This document shows positions 35,344 to 46,337 of a DNA stretch of 64,000 nucleotides, one piece after another; position 1 is the first letter of the stretch; every line of letters begins with the position of its first letter. Below the pieces are notes generated by a model, which saw nothing but the letters and a program-made list of their open reading frames with translations, was not told the origin of the DNA and ran no database searches. The stretch comes from Limimaricola cinnabarinus (GTDB taxonomy: Bacteria; Pseudomonadota; Alphaproteobacteria; Rhodobacterales; Rhodobacteraceae). The stretch covers positions 331,344 through 395,343 of the forward strand of contig NZ_KZ304951.1 of the NCBI RefSeq assembly GCF_002723615.1, given 5' to 3'. Made by a program: the position numbers and the translations under genes.

Positions 35344-36035
35344 GGCATCCGCGCCGCCGCGAGAATCGCGCCCGGACCTTCCTCCTGCACGATCACCGCC
35401 CCCGGCAGCGCGCCCTCGACCGGCGCGGTCACCTCCAGCTCCTCGGACCCGTTCCAGCGCAGGAGCAGGTTCCACGAGGTGACGATATTGGCGTAGTGCA
35501 GCTCGTGGCCGGCGTTTTCGCCATGCTCGATCGCCACGCTGGCCTCGGGCCTGTAGCGCACGAGCTGCACCAGCAGCGGCTCGGGCCGCCCGTCGAGCCG
35601 CCGCGCGGCGATTCGCAGCACCTCGCCCTCGCGCGCGACCGAAAGCTCGACCCGCGCGGGCGCCTCGGCCCGGTCGAGCACGGCATCCATCACCTTCATC
35701 GGCTTGGCGCCGACGATGCGCTCGACCCCGCCCACGACGAATTGCGGCGTGTAGACCATGCGCTCGCCCGCCGCGGCGGCATAGCTCTTCTGCCGCCTGG
35801 TGAATTCGGGCCGCGCGAAGATGTCGGCCCAGCCGATGTAATCCCAGTAATCGACATGCAACCCCAGCGCGATCACCTCCTCGCGCGTGGCCAGATCGCG
35901 CACCATCTCGTCGGCGGGCGGGCAGCTGGAACAGCCCTGCGAGGTGAAGAGTTCGACCACCACCGGAGAGTCGGCCAGCGCCGGGCCGGAGGCGAGCCAG
36001 CCCGCCATGCTCAGTGCCGCCATCAATTTGCGCAT
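35340..36035 (-). CDS. DUF1223 family thioredoxin-fold protein, exported
   Basis: A 231-residue protein with a signal peptide (MRKLMAALSMAGWLASGPALA) and the DUF1223 core VVVELFTSQGCSSCPPADE, whose CxxC sits in a thioredoxin-like position. Later blocks include LGLHVDYWDYIGW and VYTPQFVVGG. Function is unproven; a periplasmic thiol or redox role is inferred from the CxxC. ATG 36035 begins directly before the signal peptide. Divergent from acnA. Confidence 0.88.
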   Translation of the reverse strand: MRKLMAALSMAGWLASGPALADSPVVVELFTSQGCSSCPPADEMVRDLATREEVIALGLHVDYWDYIGWADIFARPEFTRRQKSYAAAAGERMVYTPQFVVGGVERIVGAKPMKVMDAVLDRAEAPARVELSVAREGEVLRIAARRLDGRPEPLLVQLVRYRPEASVAIEHGENAGHELHYANIVTSWNLLLRWNGSEELEVTAPVEGALPGAVIVQEEGPGAILAAARMP

Positions 36036-36131
36036 TCGATCTCTCCGCCGGACATATCCCACCGGTCTAAGCTGATCGGTGCCGCAACGCCAATCAACCC
36101 GCCGCGAGAGCGCCGTGCGCAACCGGGGGGC

Positions 36132-36181
36132 CAACGGCATCTGGACATTTGTGTGCCGTTGTATACATAGCAGGCAACGGC
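36132..36181. repeat. Three copies of CAACGGC/GCCGTTG in the acnA upstream region
   Basis: CAACGGC at 36132-36138 and 36175-36181 flank GCCGTTG at 36155-36161, with a TATACAT between. The last two can form a stem with a 13-nt loop. The site lies 70-120 bp before the acnA ATG and may be an operator or a structured promoter/leader element. Confidence 0.4.
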
Positions 36182-36251
36182 CTTGATCGCCTGCTGCCCT
36201 TGCGGCAGAACCGGGGCCAGACCCACAGCTCGCAGCCAGAAGGGACACTTC

Positions 36252-39032
<2,781 letters not shown>

Positions 39033-39057
39033 TCCACGGATCGGCCTGTCGAAACGG

Positions 39058-39094
39058 AAACCGCCCCGGAGGATCTCCGGGGCGGTTTTTCTTT
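39058..39094 (+). terminator. Terminator after acnA
   Basis: AACCGCCCCGGAG-ATC-type hairpin closing with CTCCGGGGCGGTT and a TTTTTCTTT tail, 25 bp after the stop. Confidence 0.9.
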
Positions 39095-39140
39095 GGCCAC
39101 CCGCCCGAACGGAACGAACAGGCCGCTTTCCTTCCGTCGG

Positions 39141-39989
39141 TCAGTCCGCCCCGGCCCAGTCGGGCAATGGCGGCAGCTCGCGCATATAGGCAATGACCGC
39201 GTCGAGATCCTCGGCCGTCATCCTCGCGAAGTTCGCATAGGGCATGGGCGGCGACATGGCCTCCCCGTCGGGGCGCTGCCCCCTGGTGATCATCGCCTTC
39301 AGCTCCTCGTCGGAATAGCCCGCGATCCCGTCCTCGCCCGAGGTGATGTTGGGCGAGATCACCGTGCCCCAGGGCCCGTGGAACTCGAAGCCCCCGGCCC
39401 CGGCATGGGTGTCGCTCATCGGGCCTTGCGGGCCCATCGGCGAGTGACACTCTATGCAATGCGCCACCGGACCGGCGAGATAGGCGCCGTATTCCGCCGT
39501 CGACCCGCGCTCGGGCGCGTCGACGCTTTCGACCGGCGGGCCGTAAGCGGGCGGCAGGGGGATGTTGTAGACGCTTTCGCCGGGATCGTTCTCCACAGCG
39601 GGGATCTGGCGCAGGTAGATCACCATGCTCATGACATCGTCATCCGACAGCCCGCGATAGAGCGGGATCGGCATGGGCGGCCCGATCAGGCTGCCATCGG
39701 GCCGCAGCCCCTCGCGGATCGAGCGCGCAAGCTCCGCATCGGACCAGTCGGCGATGCGGGCGGCGGGGGTGATGTTGGGGGCTATGGCCGTGAAGGCCTG
39801 CGATTTCTCGACCAGCCGGCCCGCGAGATGCATGTCGGGCAGCGGCCCCTCCGGGCCCATGGGGCTGTGGCAATTGCCGCAGGCGGCAGGCCCCTCGACC
39901 AGATAGGTACCGCGTTCGAGCGAAGGTTCGCTCTGGACCGCGGTGGCCCCCAGGACGAAGACGGACCCGATCAGAACCAGATACTTCAT
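39141..39989 (-). CDS. Periplasmic dihaem cytochrome c
   Basis: A 282-residue exported protein (signal MKYLVLIGSVFVLGATAVQS) with two CxxCH haem sites, CGNCH (about residue 35) and CIECH (about residue 175). Each is followed by SPMGP and a distal Met region, so it is two fused cytochrome c domains. It resembles the cytochrome subunits of alcohol/aldehyde or sorbitol dehydrogenase-type complexes, but no dehydrogenase gene is adjacent. ATG 39989 has GGGAG six bases upstream. It lies 48 bp downstream of ccmG, at the end of the cytochrome c maturation genes, and may be co-transcribed with them. Confidence 0.85.
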   Translation of the reverse strand: MKYLVLIGSVFVLGATAVQSEPSLERGTYLVEGPAACGNCHSPMGPEGPLPDMHLAGRLVEKSQAFTAIAPNITPAARIADWSDAELARSIREGLRPDGSLIGPPMPIPLYRGLSDDDVMSMVIYLRQIPAVENDPGESVYNIPLPPAYGPPVESVDAPERGSTAEYGAYLAGPVAHCIECHSPMGPQGPMSDTHAGAGGFEFHGPWGTVISPNITSGEDGIAGYSDEELKAMITRGQRPDGEAMSPPMPYANFARMTAEDLDAVIAYMRELPPLPDWAGAD

Positions 39990-40037
39990 GACACTCTCCC
40001 GCATCAATGGCGAAGAGACTATCACGCTGGCGTTACT

Positions 40038-40574
40038 TTACCTAGAGGAAGCTTCCTTGAGGGCCGGACGCAACCGTGCCGCAATGGAGCGCTGGGTCAC
40101 CGGGCCGGCCATGCGCTCGACGATGCGCCCCTCGCCATCCACCACGAAGGTCTCGGGCACGCCGTAGACCCCCCAGTCGCGCGCGACGCGCCCGTCATCG
40201 GTGCCGATGGCGGTATAGGGATCGCCCAGTTCGACGAGGAAATCCTCGGCGTTGTCCGGGTTGTCCTTGTAGTTGATGCCATAGATCGTCAGCCCCTCCT
40301 CGGCGAGGGCCTCGAAGTTCGGATGCTCGACCCGGCAGGGCGCGCACCAGCTGGCCCAGAAATTGACGAGCTTCACCTCGCCATCGGCGAGCATGGCGGG
40401 ATCGAAGGGCGCGCGCCCCGGCAGGGTGCCGGTTTCGGTCAGCGGCGCTTTGCGCCCGATCAGCGCCGAGGGCAGCTCGTCGGGGTTTTCGCGCAGCATG
40501 CCGGCGGCGAAGAGCCCGGCCAGCGCCGCGAAGATCGCGGGCGGCAGGATGATGAGAGGCGAGATCCTAGCCAT
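40038..40574 (-). CDS. ccmG: Cytochrome c biogenesis thioredoxin CcmG/DsbE
   Basis: Membrane-anchored periplasmic thioredoxin that reduces the apocytochrome c thiols. The 178-residue protein has an N-terminal anchor (ISPLIILPPAIFAALAGLF), the active site NFWASWCAPCRVEHP, the GINYKDN segment special to CcmG and cis-Pro in YGVPETFVVD. It overlaps ccmD by 8 nt. Last ccm gene of the minus-strand series. Confidence 0.95.
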   Translation of the reverse strand: MARISPLIILPPAIFAALAGLFAAGMLRENPDELPSALIGRKAPLTETGTLPGRAPFDPAMLADGEVKLVNFWASWCAPCRVEHPNFEALAEEGLTIYGINYKDNPDNAEDFLVELGDPYTAIGTDDGRVARDWGVYGVPETFVVDGEGRIVERMAGPVTQRSIAARLRPALKEASSR

Positions 40575-40713
40575 GATCGCGTTCGGTCCTTTCCAGCTCG
40601 GCCCTGACGCGGCGATCGCGCCGGACGCTCCACCACACCAGCGCCGCCAGCAGCGCCAGGCTCACCCCCCAGGCCGAGATCACCTCGGCCGCGTATCTGC
40701 CCAGATCCATCAT
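40567..40713 (-). CDS. ccmD: Haem exporter subunit CcmD
   Basis: A 48-residue single-pass membrane protein: MMDLGRYAAEVISAWG, a hydrophobic helix SLALLAALVWW and a basic/acidic tail RRDRRVRAELERTERDHG. Small size, topology and position between ccmC and ccmG identify it; CcmD holds haem-loaded CcmE with CcmABC. The start ATG 40713 overlaps the ccmC stop by 4 nt, and its end overlaps the ccmG start. Confidence 0.9.
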   Translation of the reverse strand: MMDLGRYAAEVISAWGVSLALLAALVWWSVRRDRRVRAELERTERDHG

Positions 40714-41453
40714 GCCCGCACCGGCTCCGAGCGCCGCGCACGGGCGCGCAGCGCGCCGATGCGGCGGGCCCGGATTTCGGTCCCGGTGCGCAGCAGCACG
40801 AGGGCGAGAAACAGCAGCACGAAGCCCGCCATGCAGACCAAAAGCGGCACCCAGAACACGTCGGCCACGTTCTCCTGCTTGTCGAGCGAGAGCGACGCGC
40901 CCTGATGCAGCCCCTGGTTCCAGAAGTTCACGGCATAGCGCGACAGGACGGCGAAGACCGAGCCCACGAGGCAGAGCACCGAGGTCAGGTCGGCGGCGCT
41001 GTCGGGATCGGGGATCGCGGCCCAGAGGGCGATATAGCCCAGATAAAACAGGAACAGGATCAGGAAGGAGGTCAGCCGCGGGTCCCAGGCCCACCAGGTG
41101 CCCCACATCGGCTGGCCCCAGATCGCCCCGGTGACGAGCGCGATCAGCGTCATCACCAGTCCCACCGGCGCGGCGGCGCGGGCCGCGAGCGCGCTGACAT
41201 GGTGGCGGCGGATCAGCCAGATCAGCGAGGCGACGAGCATCATCAGCCAGGCATTGATCGCCATCAGCGCCGAGGGGACATGCAGGTAGATGATCTTCAC
41301 GCTCGATCCGAAACGCTCGGCTTCGGGCGTGAAGAAGAACCCCCAGACGAGCCCGACCGCCAGCACGGCGGCGGACAGCCACATGAGCCACGGCACCCAT
41401 GGCTCGGTCGTGTCGAGGAATTTCCTCGGATTGGCGTAGGACCAGATCGACAT
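40710..41453 (-). CDS. ccmC: Haem handling protein CcmC
   Basis: Six-helix inner-membrane protein that loads haem on CcmE. The 247-residue protein has the tryptophan-rich MWGTWWAWDPRLTS motif and the two haem-ligand histidines in IIYLHVPSA and FWNQGLHQGAS. It lies 46 bp after ccmB and overlaps ccmD. Confidence 0.96.
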   Translation of the reverse strand: MSIWSYANPRKFLDTTEPWVPWLMWLSAAVLAVGLVWGFFFTPEAERFGSSVKIIYLHVPSALMAINAWLMMLVASLIWLIRRHHVSALAARAAAPVGLVMTLIALVTGAIWGQPMWGTWWAWDPRLTSFLILFLFYLGYIALWAAIPDPDSAADLTSVLCLVGSVFAVLSRYAVNFWNQGLHQGASLSLDKQENVADVFWVPLLVCMAGFVLLFLALVLLRTGTEIRARRIGALRARARRSEPVRA

Positions 41454-41499
41454 GGCTTTTCCTATCCCGTGCCGCGCGGCGGCTCAATGCCCGGCGGCG

Positions 41500-42156
41500 T
41501 CACCGCAGCGTGACCCGAAGCGCCGCGGCCGTGGCAAATGGCAGCAGCGCGGCGCAGCCCAGCCCGATCCCGGCGAGCAGCAGCAGCGGCGTCTGCGCGG
41601 GCAGCCCCTCGGCCCCGCGCCTTGCGGCCTCCGCCCCGAAGATCAGCACCGGCACGTAGAGCGGCAGCACGATGAGCGACAAAAGCAGCCCGCCGCGCCG
41701 CAGCCCGACGGTGAGCGCGGCGCCGAAGGTCCCGATCAGCGACAGCGCCGGCGTGCCGAGCGCGAGCGAGACGAGCAGCCAGGGCATCGCCTGCCCCGGC
41801 AGGTGCAAGAGCACTCCGAGGAGTGGCGCCGCAACGACGAGCGGCAGGCCGGTGGTGACCCAATGCGCCGCCGCCTTGGCCAGCGCCAGCATCTCCAAGG
41901 GCAGCGGCGCGGTGGCCAGAAGCGGCAGAGAGCCGTCCTCGTGATCGAGTGCGAAGATGCGGTCGAGCGAGAGAAGCGCCGCCAACAGCGCCGCCACCCA
42001 CAGGATGCCCGGCGCGATCCGCGCGAGGATGTCGGCCTCCGGCCCCACGCCGAAGGGCACCAGCACGACGACGATGAGAAAGAAGGCCAGACCCAGCCCG
42101 AAGCCGCCGCCCGCGCGCACGGCGAGGCGCAGGTCGCGCGTCAGCAGGGCTCTCAC
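41500..42156 (-). CDS. ccmB: Haem exporter permease CcmB
   Basis: Membrane component of the CcmAB ABC complex, 218 residues with six hydrophobic helices (LRLAVRAGGGFGLGLAFFLI onwards) and the conserved LDRIFALDHEDGSL loop. ATG 42156 overlaps the ccmA stop by 4 nt, as usual in ccm operons. Confidence 0.95.
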   Translation of the reverse strand: MRALLTRDLRLAVRAGGGFGLGLAFFLIVVVLVPFGVGPEADILARIAPGILWVAALLAALLSLDRIFALDHEDGSLPLLATAPLPLEMLALAKAAAHWVTTGLPLVVAAPLLGVLLHLPGQAMPWLLVSLALGTPALSLIGTFGAALTVGLRRGGLLLSLIVLPLYVPVLIFGAEAARRGAEGLPAQTPLLLLAGIGLGCAALLPFATAAALRVTLR

Positions 42157-42773
42157 AAAAACGCCTCGTCCGATCCGCCCGCCGCGTCATGCGCGGCCCG
42201 GTAGGGGGTGAGATCGAGCGTGGGCAGATCGAGCCCGAGATCGATATGCGTGGCGATCACCGCGATGCCGCCGCGCGCGAGGTGACGCTCGCGCAGAAAG
42301 CTCGCGAAGCGCTTCACCGAAAAGGCATCGAGCGAAACGGTCGGCTCGTCGAGCAGCAGCACCTCGCGCCCGATCACCGCGAGCCGGGCGAGGCCGAGCC
42401 TGCGCCCCTGCCCGGCCGAAAGCGTGCCGGCGGAGCGATCGCGCAGATCGGCAAGATCGAACAGCTCGAACACATCCTCGGGCAGCTCGGCCCGATAGAG
42501 ATCGGCCCAGAATTGCAGGGTTTCGGCGACGGTCAGCGCGGGCTTGATGCCATCGGCATGGGAGGCATAGCCCGCCCGTTCGCCCGCGCCCTCGATCGTG
42601 CCCGACAGCGGCGGCTGCAGCCCCGCCACGGTGCGCAAAAGCGTCGTCTTGCCGATGCCGTTGGCCCCGCGCAGCACCAGCCCCTCTCCCGGCGCGAGGC
42701 GAAACGACACGCCGGTCAACACCGGCATGCCGCCGCGTTCGACGCCGAGATCGCTGACGACGAGGTCGGTCAG
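42153..42773 (-). CDS. ccmA: Haem exporter ATPase CcmA, probable CTG start
   Basis: ATP-binding subunit of CcmAB, which drives release of holo-CcmE. Walker A is RGANGIGKTTLLR, the signature LSAGQGRRLGLARL and Walker B VLLLDEPT. The first ATG in frame (42728) would remove the first beta-strand. The frame is open upstream without ATG, GTG or TTG, through LTDLVVSDLGVERGG, which matches the usual CcmA N-terminus. A CTG at 42773 overlaps the preceding TGA as CTGA, the same geometry as the ATGA overlaps elsewhere in this series, and gives a normal 206-residue length. The start assignment is inference. Confidence 0.85.
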   Translation of the reverse strand: MTDLVVSDLGVERGGMPVLTGVSFRLAPGEGLVLRGANGIGKTTLLRTVAGLQPPLSGTIEGAGERAGYASHADGIKPALTVAETLQFWADLYRAELPEDVFELFDLADLRDRSAGTLSAGQGRRLGLARLAVIGREVLLLDEPTVSLDAFSVKRFASFLRERHLARGGIAVIATHIDLGLDLPTLDLTPYRAAHDAAGGSDEAFL

Positions 42774-43123
42774 ACCGGCAACAGCGCGACCGCGACGCGC
42801 CGCCCTTCCGACAGGAGCACATTATAGGTGCGGCAGGCGGCGGGGGTCGCCATGGCCTCCACGCCGATGCCTTCGGCCTCCAGCCGCTCGCGGAAGGCGC
42901 GCGGGGCGTGGGCGATCTCGGCCCCGGTGCCGACGAAGAGCACGTCGATCCGCCCTGCGAGCGCGAGGACGGCGTCGAGATCCTCGAAGCCGCCCCAGCT
43001 TCTGAGCCCGGTGGGCGCGAGCGTCACCGCCCCCTCGATCACCTCGCCGCCGATCCGGAAGAAACCCGGGCCGTAGCCATCGATCGGCTTGGAGTCGTCA
43101 TAGTCGATCTCGGTCAGCCGCAT
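42770..43123 (-). CDS. Mth938-domain protein, NDUFAF3-like
   Basis: A 117-residue cytosolic protein of the Mth938/DUF498 family, with FRIGGEVIEGAVTLAP, VLFVGTGAEIAH and GVEAMATPAACRTYNVLL. The family includes NDUFAF3, a mitochondrial complex I assembly factor, and its alphaproteobacterial genes are known to sit beside secDF/yajC, as here. ATG 43123 follows AGGGGGGC; a longer start at 43153 would include the intercistronic motif and is less likely. It overlaps the ccmA start. Confidence 0.85.
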   Translation of the reverse strand: MRLTEIDYDDSKPIDGYGPGFFRIGGEVIEGAVTLAPTGLRSWGGFEDLDAVLALAGRIDVLFVGTGAEIAHAPRAFRERLEAEGIGVEAMATPAACRTYNVLLSEGRRVAVALLPV

Positions 43124-43137
43124 GGGTGCGCCCCCCT

Positions 43138-43162
43138 GTTCATCTTTCCTCAAATACGCAAA
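43138..43162 (-). repeat. Intercistronic motif, copy 2
   Basis: On minus: TTTGCGTATTTGAGGAAAG followed by ATGAAC and GGGGGG, between the secF stop and the start of the Mth938-like gene. It matches copy 1 at 5998-6022 except for two central bases and one spacer base near the end of the motif. Confidence 0.7.
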
Positions 43163-43180
43163 TCCGACGCCGCCGCCGGG

Positions 43181-44152
43181 TCAGGCGTCGATATTGGCGA
43201 ACTGCGTCCCCGCCTTGGGGTCGTCCTTCTTGTCCCAGTCGCGCTTCACGCCGAGCATCAGCACGATGTTCTTGGCGACGTAGATCGAGGAATAGGTGCC
43301 GACGATCACACCCCAGAAGATCGCGAAGACGAAGCCGCGGATCACGTCGCCGCCCAGAACCAGGAGCGCCAGCAGCGCCAGCAGCGTCGTGCCCGAGGTC
43401 ATCACGGTCCGGCTCAGCGTTTCGTTGGCCGAGAGGTTCAGAAGATCGCGCAGCGGCATGGTCTTGTACTTGCGCAGGTTCTCGCGCGCCCGGTCGAAGA
43501 CGACGACGGTGTCGTTGATCGAGTAGCCGACGATGGTCAGCAGCGCGGCGATGATCGCGAGATCGAACTTGATCTGGAAGGCGGCGAAGATGCCGATGGT
43601 CAGCGTCACGTCATGCACCAGCGCCGCGATGGCGCCGACGGCGAATTGCCATTCGAAGCGCAGCCAGATGTAGAACAGGATCGCGACGAGCGAGCCCAGC
43701 ACCGCGAAGAGGGCCGACTGGATCAGCTCCCCCGAGACCTTGGGCCCGACGCTCTCCACGCTCGGAAAGGTCAGCGTCGGATCGACGGTCTGCAGCGCGG
43801 CCTCGACCTCGGCGATGGTCTCGGCGGTGACGCTCTCGACCCCCTCCTGCGCCTGGATGCGCACCGAGGCCACGTTGCGGTCGTCTCCGAAGGAGGGATC
43901 GAAGACCTCGGTGATCACCACGTCACCAAGCTCCAGCGGCGCGATCGCATCGCGGTAGGCGGCGACGTCGATGGCGTTTTCGCTTTCGGTGCGGATCGTG
44001 GTGCCGCCCTTGAAGTCGATGCCGAAGTTCAGCCCCATGGCGAAGAACAGCACAATGCTGACCAGCATGGCGATGATCGAGGCGCCGAAGGTGATCTTCG
44101 CGGCGCGGAAGAAATCGAAATTGGTGTTTTCGGGAACGATGCGCAGCCGCAT
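43181..44152 (-). CDS. secF: Protein translocase subunit SecF
   Basis: Membrane partner of SecD that uses the proton gradient to help export. The 323-residue protein has six transmembrane segments, the periplasmic P1 head, and the TM4-5 signature IVGYSINDTVVVFDR with RENLRK. It starts one base after the secD stop, so the two are co-translated. Confidence 0.96.
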   Translation of the reverse strand: MRLRIVPENTNFDFFRAAKITFGASIIAMLVSIVLFFAMGLNFGIDFKGGTTIRTESENAIDVAAYRDAIAPLELGDVVITEVFDPSFGDDRNVASVRIQAQEGVESVTAETIAEVEAALQTVDPTLTFPSVESVGPKVSGELIQSALFAVLGSLVAILFYIWLRFEWQFAVGAIAALVHDVTLTIGIFAAFQIKFDLAIIAALLTIVGYSINDTVVVFDRARENLRKYKTMPLRDLLNLSANETLSRTVMTSGTTLLALLALLVLGGDVIRGFVFAIFWGVIVGTYSSIYVAKNIVLMLGVKRDWDKKDDPKAGTQFANIDA

Positions 44153-44153
44153 G

Positions 44154-45818
44154 TCAGACCTCGATGGTTTTGGGGCGGCGGCGCTCGAACCACATCACGA
44201 TCAACAGGCGCGTCACGAAGATCGCGGTGAAGACCGAGGTGAGGATGCCGAGGCCGAGGGTGATGGCGAAGCCACGCACCGGACCGGAGCCCACGAGAAA
44301 CAGGATGAGCGCGGTGATCAGCGTTGTCACGTTGCCGTCGAGGATGGCCGAAAGCGCCTTTTCATAGCCCAGATCGATGGCGCGGGCCGGGCCGCGTGCG
44401 GTCTTGAGCTCTTCGCGGATGCGCTCATAGACCAGCACGTTGGCGTCCACCGCCATGCCGACGGTGAGCACGATGCCCGCGATGCCCGGCAGCGTCAGCG
44501 TGGCGCCGAGGATCGACAGCACCGCGAAGATCAGCACCATGTTGAAGGTCAGCGCCACGGTGGCGAAGACGCCGAACAGCCCGTAGGACATGATCATGAA
44601 GACCACCACGGCAAGCGCGCCGACGGTGGCGGCGAGCTTGCCCGCCTCGATGCTGTCGGCCCCCAGCTCCGGCCCGATGGTCCGCTCTTCGAGAAAGGTC
44701 AGCCCGGCGGGCAGCGCGCCCGCGCGCAAGAGCACGGCAAGCTGGGTCGATTCCTCGACCGTGAAGTTGCCGGTGATGATGCCCGAGCCGCCGGGAATGT
44801 GGCTCTGGATCACGGGGGCGGAGATCACCTCCTCGTCGAGCACGATGGCGAAGGGCGAGCCGATGTTCTCGGCGGTGTAGTCGCCGAAGGCGCGCGCGCC
44901 GGTCGGGTTGAAGCGGAAGTTCACCGCCGGGCGGCCGTTCTGGTCGAAGGCGGGCTGCGCGTCGACCAGCTCCTCGCCAGTGACGACGGGGTTGCGCTCG
45001 AGGATGTAGAACACCCCCTGCTCGTCGAGCGAGGGCAGGATCTCGTTGTTGGGACCGGCGCTCTCATTGGCATCGGAGGTGCGCGACACGACCGGCTGGA
45101 AGGTCAGCTGCGCGGTGGTGCCGATGATCTCCTTGACCTCCTCGGCCGAGCCGACGCCCGGCACCTCGATCAGGATGCGATCCTCGCCCTGGCGCTGGAT
45201 GGTCGGCTCTCGCGTGCCGACCTCGTCGATCCGGCGGCGCACGATCTCGAGCGCCTGTCGGATGGTGCGGTCGTCGGTGGCCGCGCGCTCGGCCTCGCTC
45301 AGCGTGACGACGATCTCGGCCCCTTCGGCGCGCACGTCGATGTCGTTGGCGCCGCCGCCGGTGAGGCTCGTCACCGGGGTGGCGAGGCCGCGCACGATTT
45401 CGAGCGCGGTCGCGGCCTGCGCCGCCTCGGAGATGCGCACCCGCAGCTCGGAGGGGTCGCCCCCCTCCTCGCGGGTGACGAAGCCGACCGTGTCGCGCTG
45501 CGCGGCGAGCGCGTCGCGCACCTCGGGCCAGAAGGCCTCCATGCGCGCGGCATAGACCTCCTCGACCTGCACCTCGGCCAGCAGATGCGCGCCGCCGCGC
45601 AGGTCGAGCCCGAGATTGACGAGGCCCGAGGGCATCCATTCGGGCCAGAGCCCGGCATCGGCCTGCAATTCGGCATTGGTCTGGCCGGTCTCGATCACGG
45701 CGCGGGCGTCGTTCGCGGTCTCGACCCTGTCATAGAACAGGTTCGGCAATGCGAAGACCAGCCCGCCCAGGCAGATGAGCCAGATCAGGACCCGGCGCCA
45801 GGTGGGGATGTGCATCAT
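44154..45818 (-). CDS. secD: Protein translocase subunit SecD
   Basis: RND-fold export motor component. The 554-residue protein has NLGLDLRGGAHLL (P1 start), the large periplasmic domain, and the signature TVGMAVDANVLVYERIREE in the membrane part. ATGATG at 45818/45815; AGAGGA supports 45818. It lies 37 bp after yajC. Confidence 0.96.
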   Translation of the reverse strand: MMHIPTWRRVLIWLICLGGLVFALPNLFYDRVETANDARAVIETGQTNAELQADAGLWPEWMPSGLVNLGLDLRGGAHLLAEVQVEEVYAARMEAFWPEVRDALAAQRDTVGFVTREEGGDPSELRVRISEAAQAATALEIVRGLATPVTSLTGGGANDIDVRAEGAEIVVTLSEAERAATDDRTIRQALEIVRRRIDEVGTREPTIQRQGEDRILIEVPGVGSAEEVKEIIGTTAQLTFQPVVSRTSDANESAGPNNEILPSLDEQGVFYILERNPVVTGEELVDAQPAFDQNGRPAVNFRFNPTGARAFGDYTAENIGSPFAIVLDEEVISAPVIQSHIPGGSGIITGNFTVEESTQLAVLLRAGALPAGLTFLEERTIGPELGADSIEAGKLAATVGALAVVVFMIMSYGLFGVFATVALTFNMVLIFAVLSILGATLTLPGIAGIVLTVGMAVDANVLVYERIREELKTARGPARAIDLGYEKALSAILDGNVTTLITALILFLVGSGPVRGFAITLGLGILTSVFTAIFVTRLLIVMWFERRRPKTIEV

Positions 45819-45855
45819 GTCGTTCGTCCTCTGGCGCGGGGCCTCGATCGGGGGA

Positions 45856-46140
45856 TCAGGCCTTGGCCGGTTCGGTCTTGGTGGTCACGGTGGCGATGGT
45901 CGAACGGACCACGCGCACGTTAACGCCCTGCGCGATCTCGACCTCGATCTCGTTGCTGTCGTCGCGGACCTTGACGACCTTGCCGATCACGCCGCCCTGG
46001 GTGATCACCTGATCGCCGCGGCGCAGCGCCGCCACCATCTTCTGGTGTTCCTTCAGCTTCTTCTGCTGCGGGCGGATCAGGAAGAACCACATGATCGCGA
46101 AGATCAGGATCAGCGGAATGAGGGATTCGATGCCTTGCAT
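45856..46140 (-). CDS. yajC: Preprotein translocase accessory subunit YajC
   Basis: A 94-residue protein with one N-terminal transmembrane helix ([23 protein letters not shown]) and a cytoplasmic beta domain with [20 protein letters not shown]. First gene of yajC-secD-secF; divergent from serS. Confidence 0.96.
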   Translation of the reverse strand: MQGIESLIPLILIFAIMWFFLIRPQQKKLKEHQKMVAALRRGDQVITQGGVIGKVVKVRDDSNEIEVEIAQGVNVRVVRSTIATVTTKTEPAKA

Positions 46141-46337
46141 GGCGGTCCTTTATGTCGGCCGGGGGCGCGGATTTCGCGCCTTTGAAAAAGTCGCGGCACC
46201 CTACTGCCGGGTCCGGTGATTGGCAACCGCGCCGCCGGGGGCTGCGACGCGCCGGTTTGGCGGTTCACAAGCGGGCGCGTTTCGGTCCATATGGGCGCGG
46301 CCCCCGGGCCGTGAAACCCCCTATGACGGACGAGACA

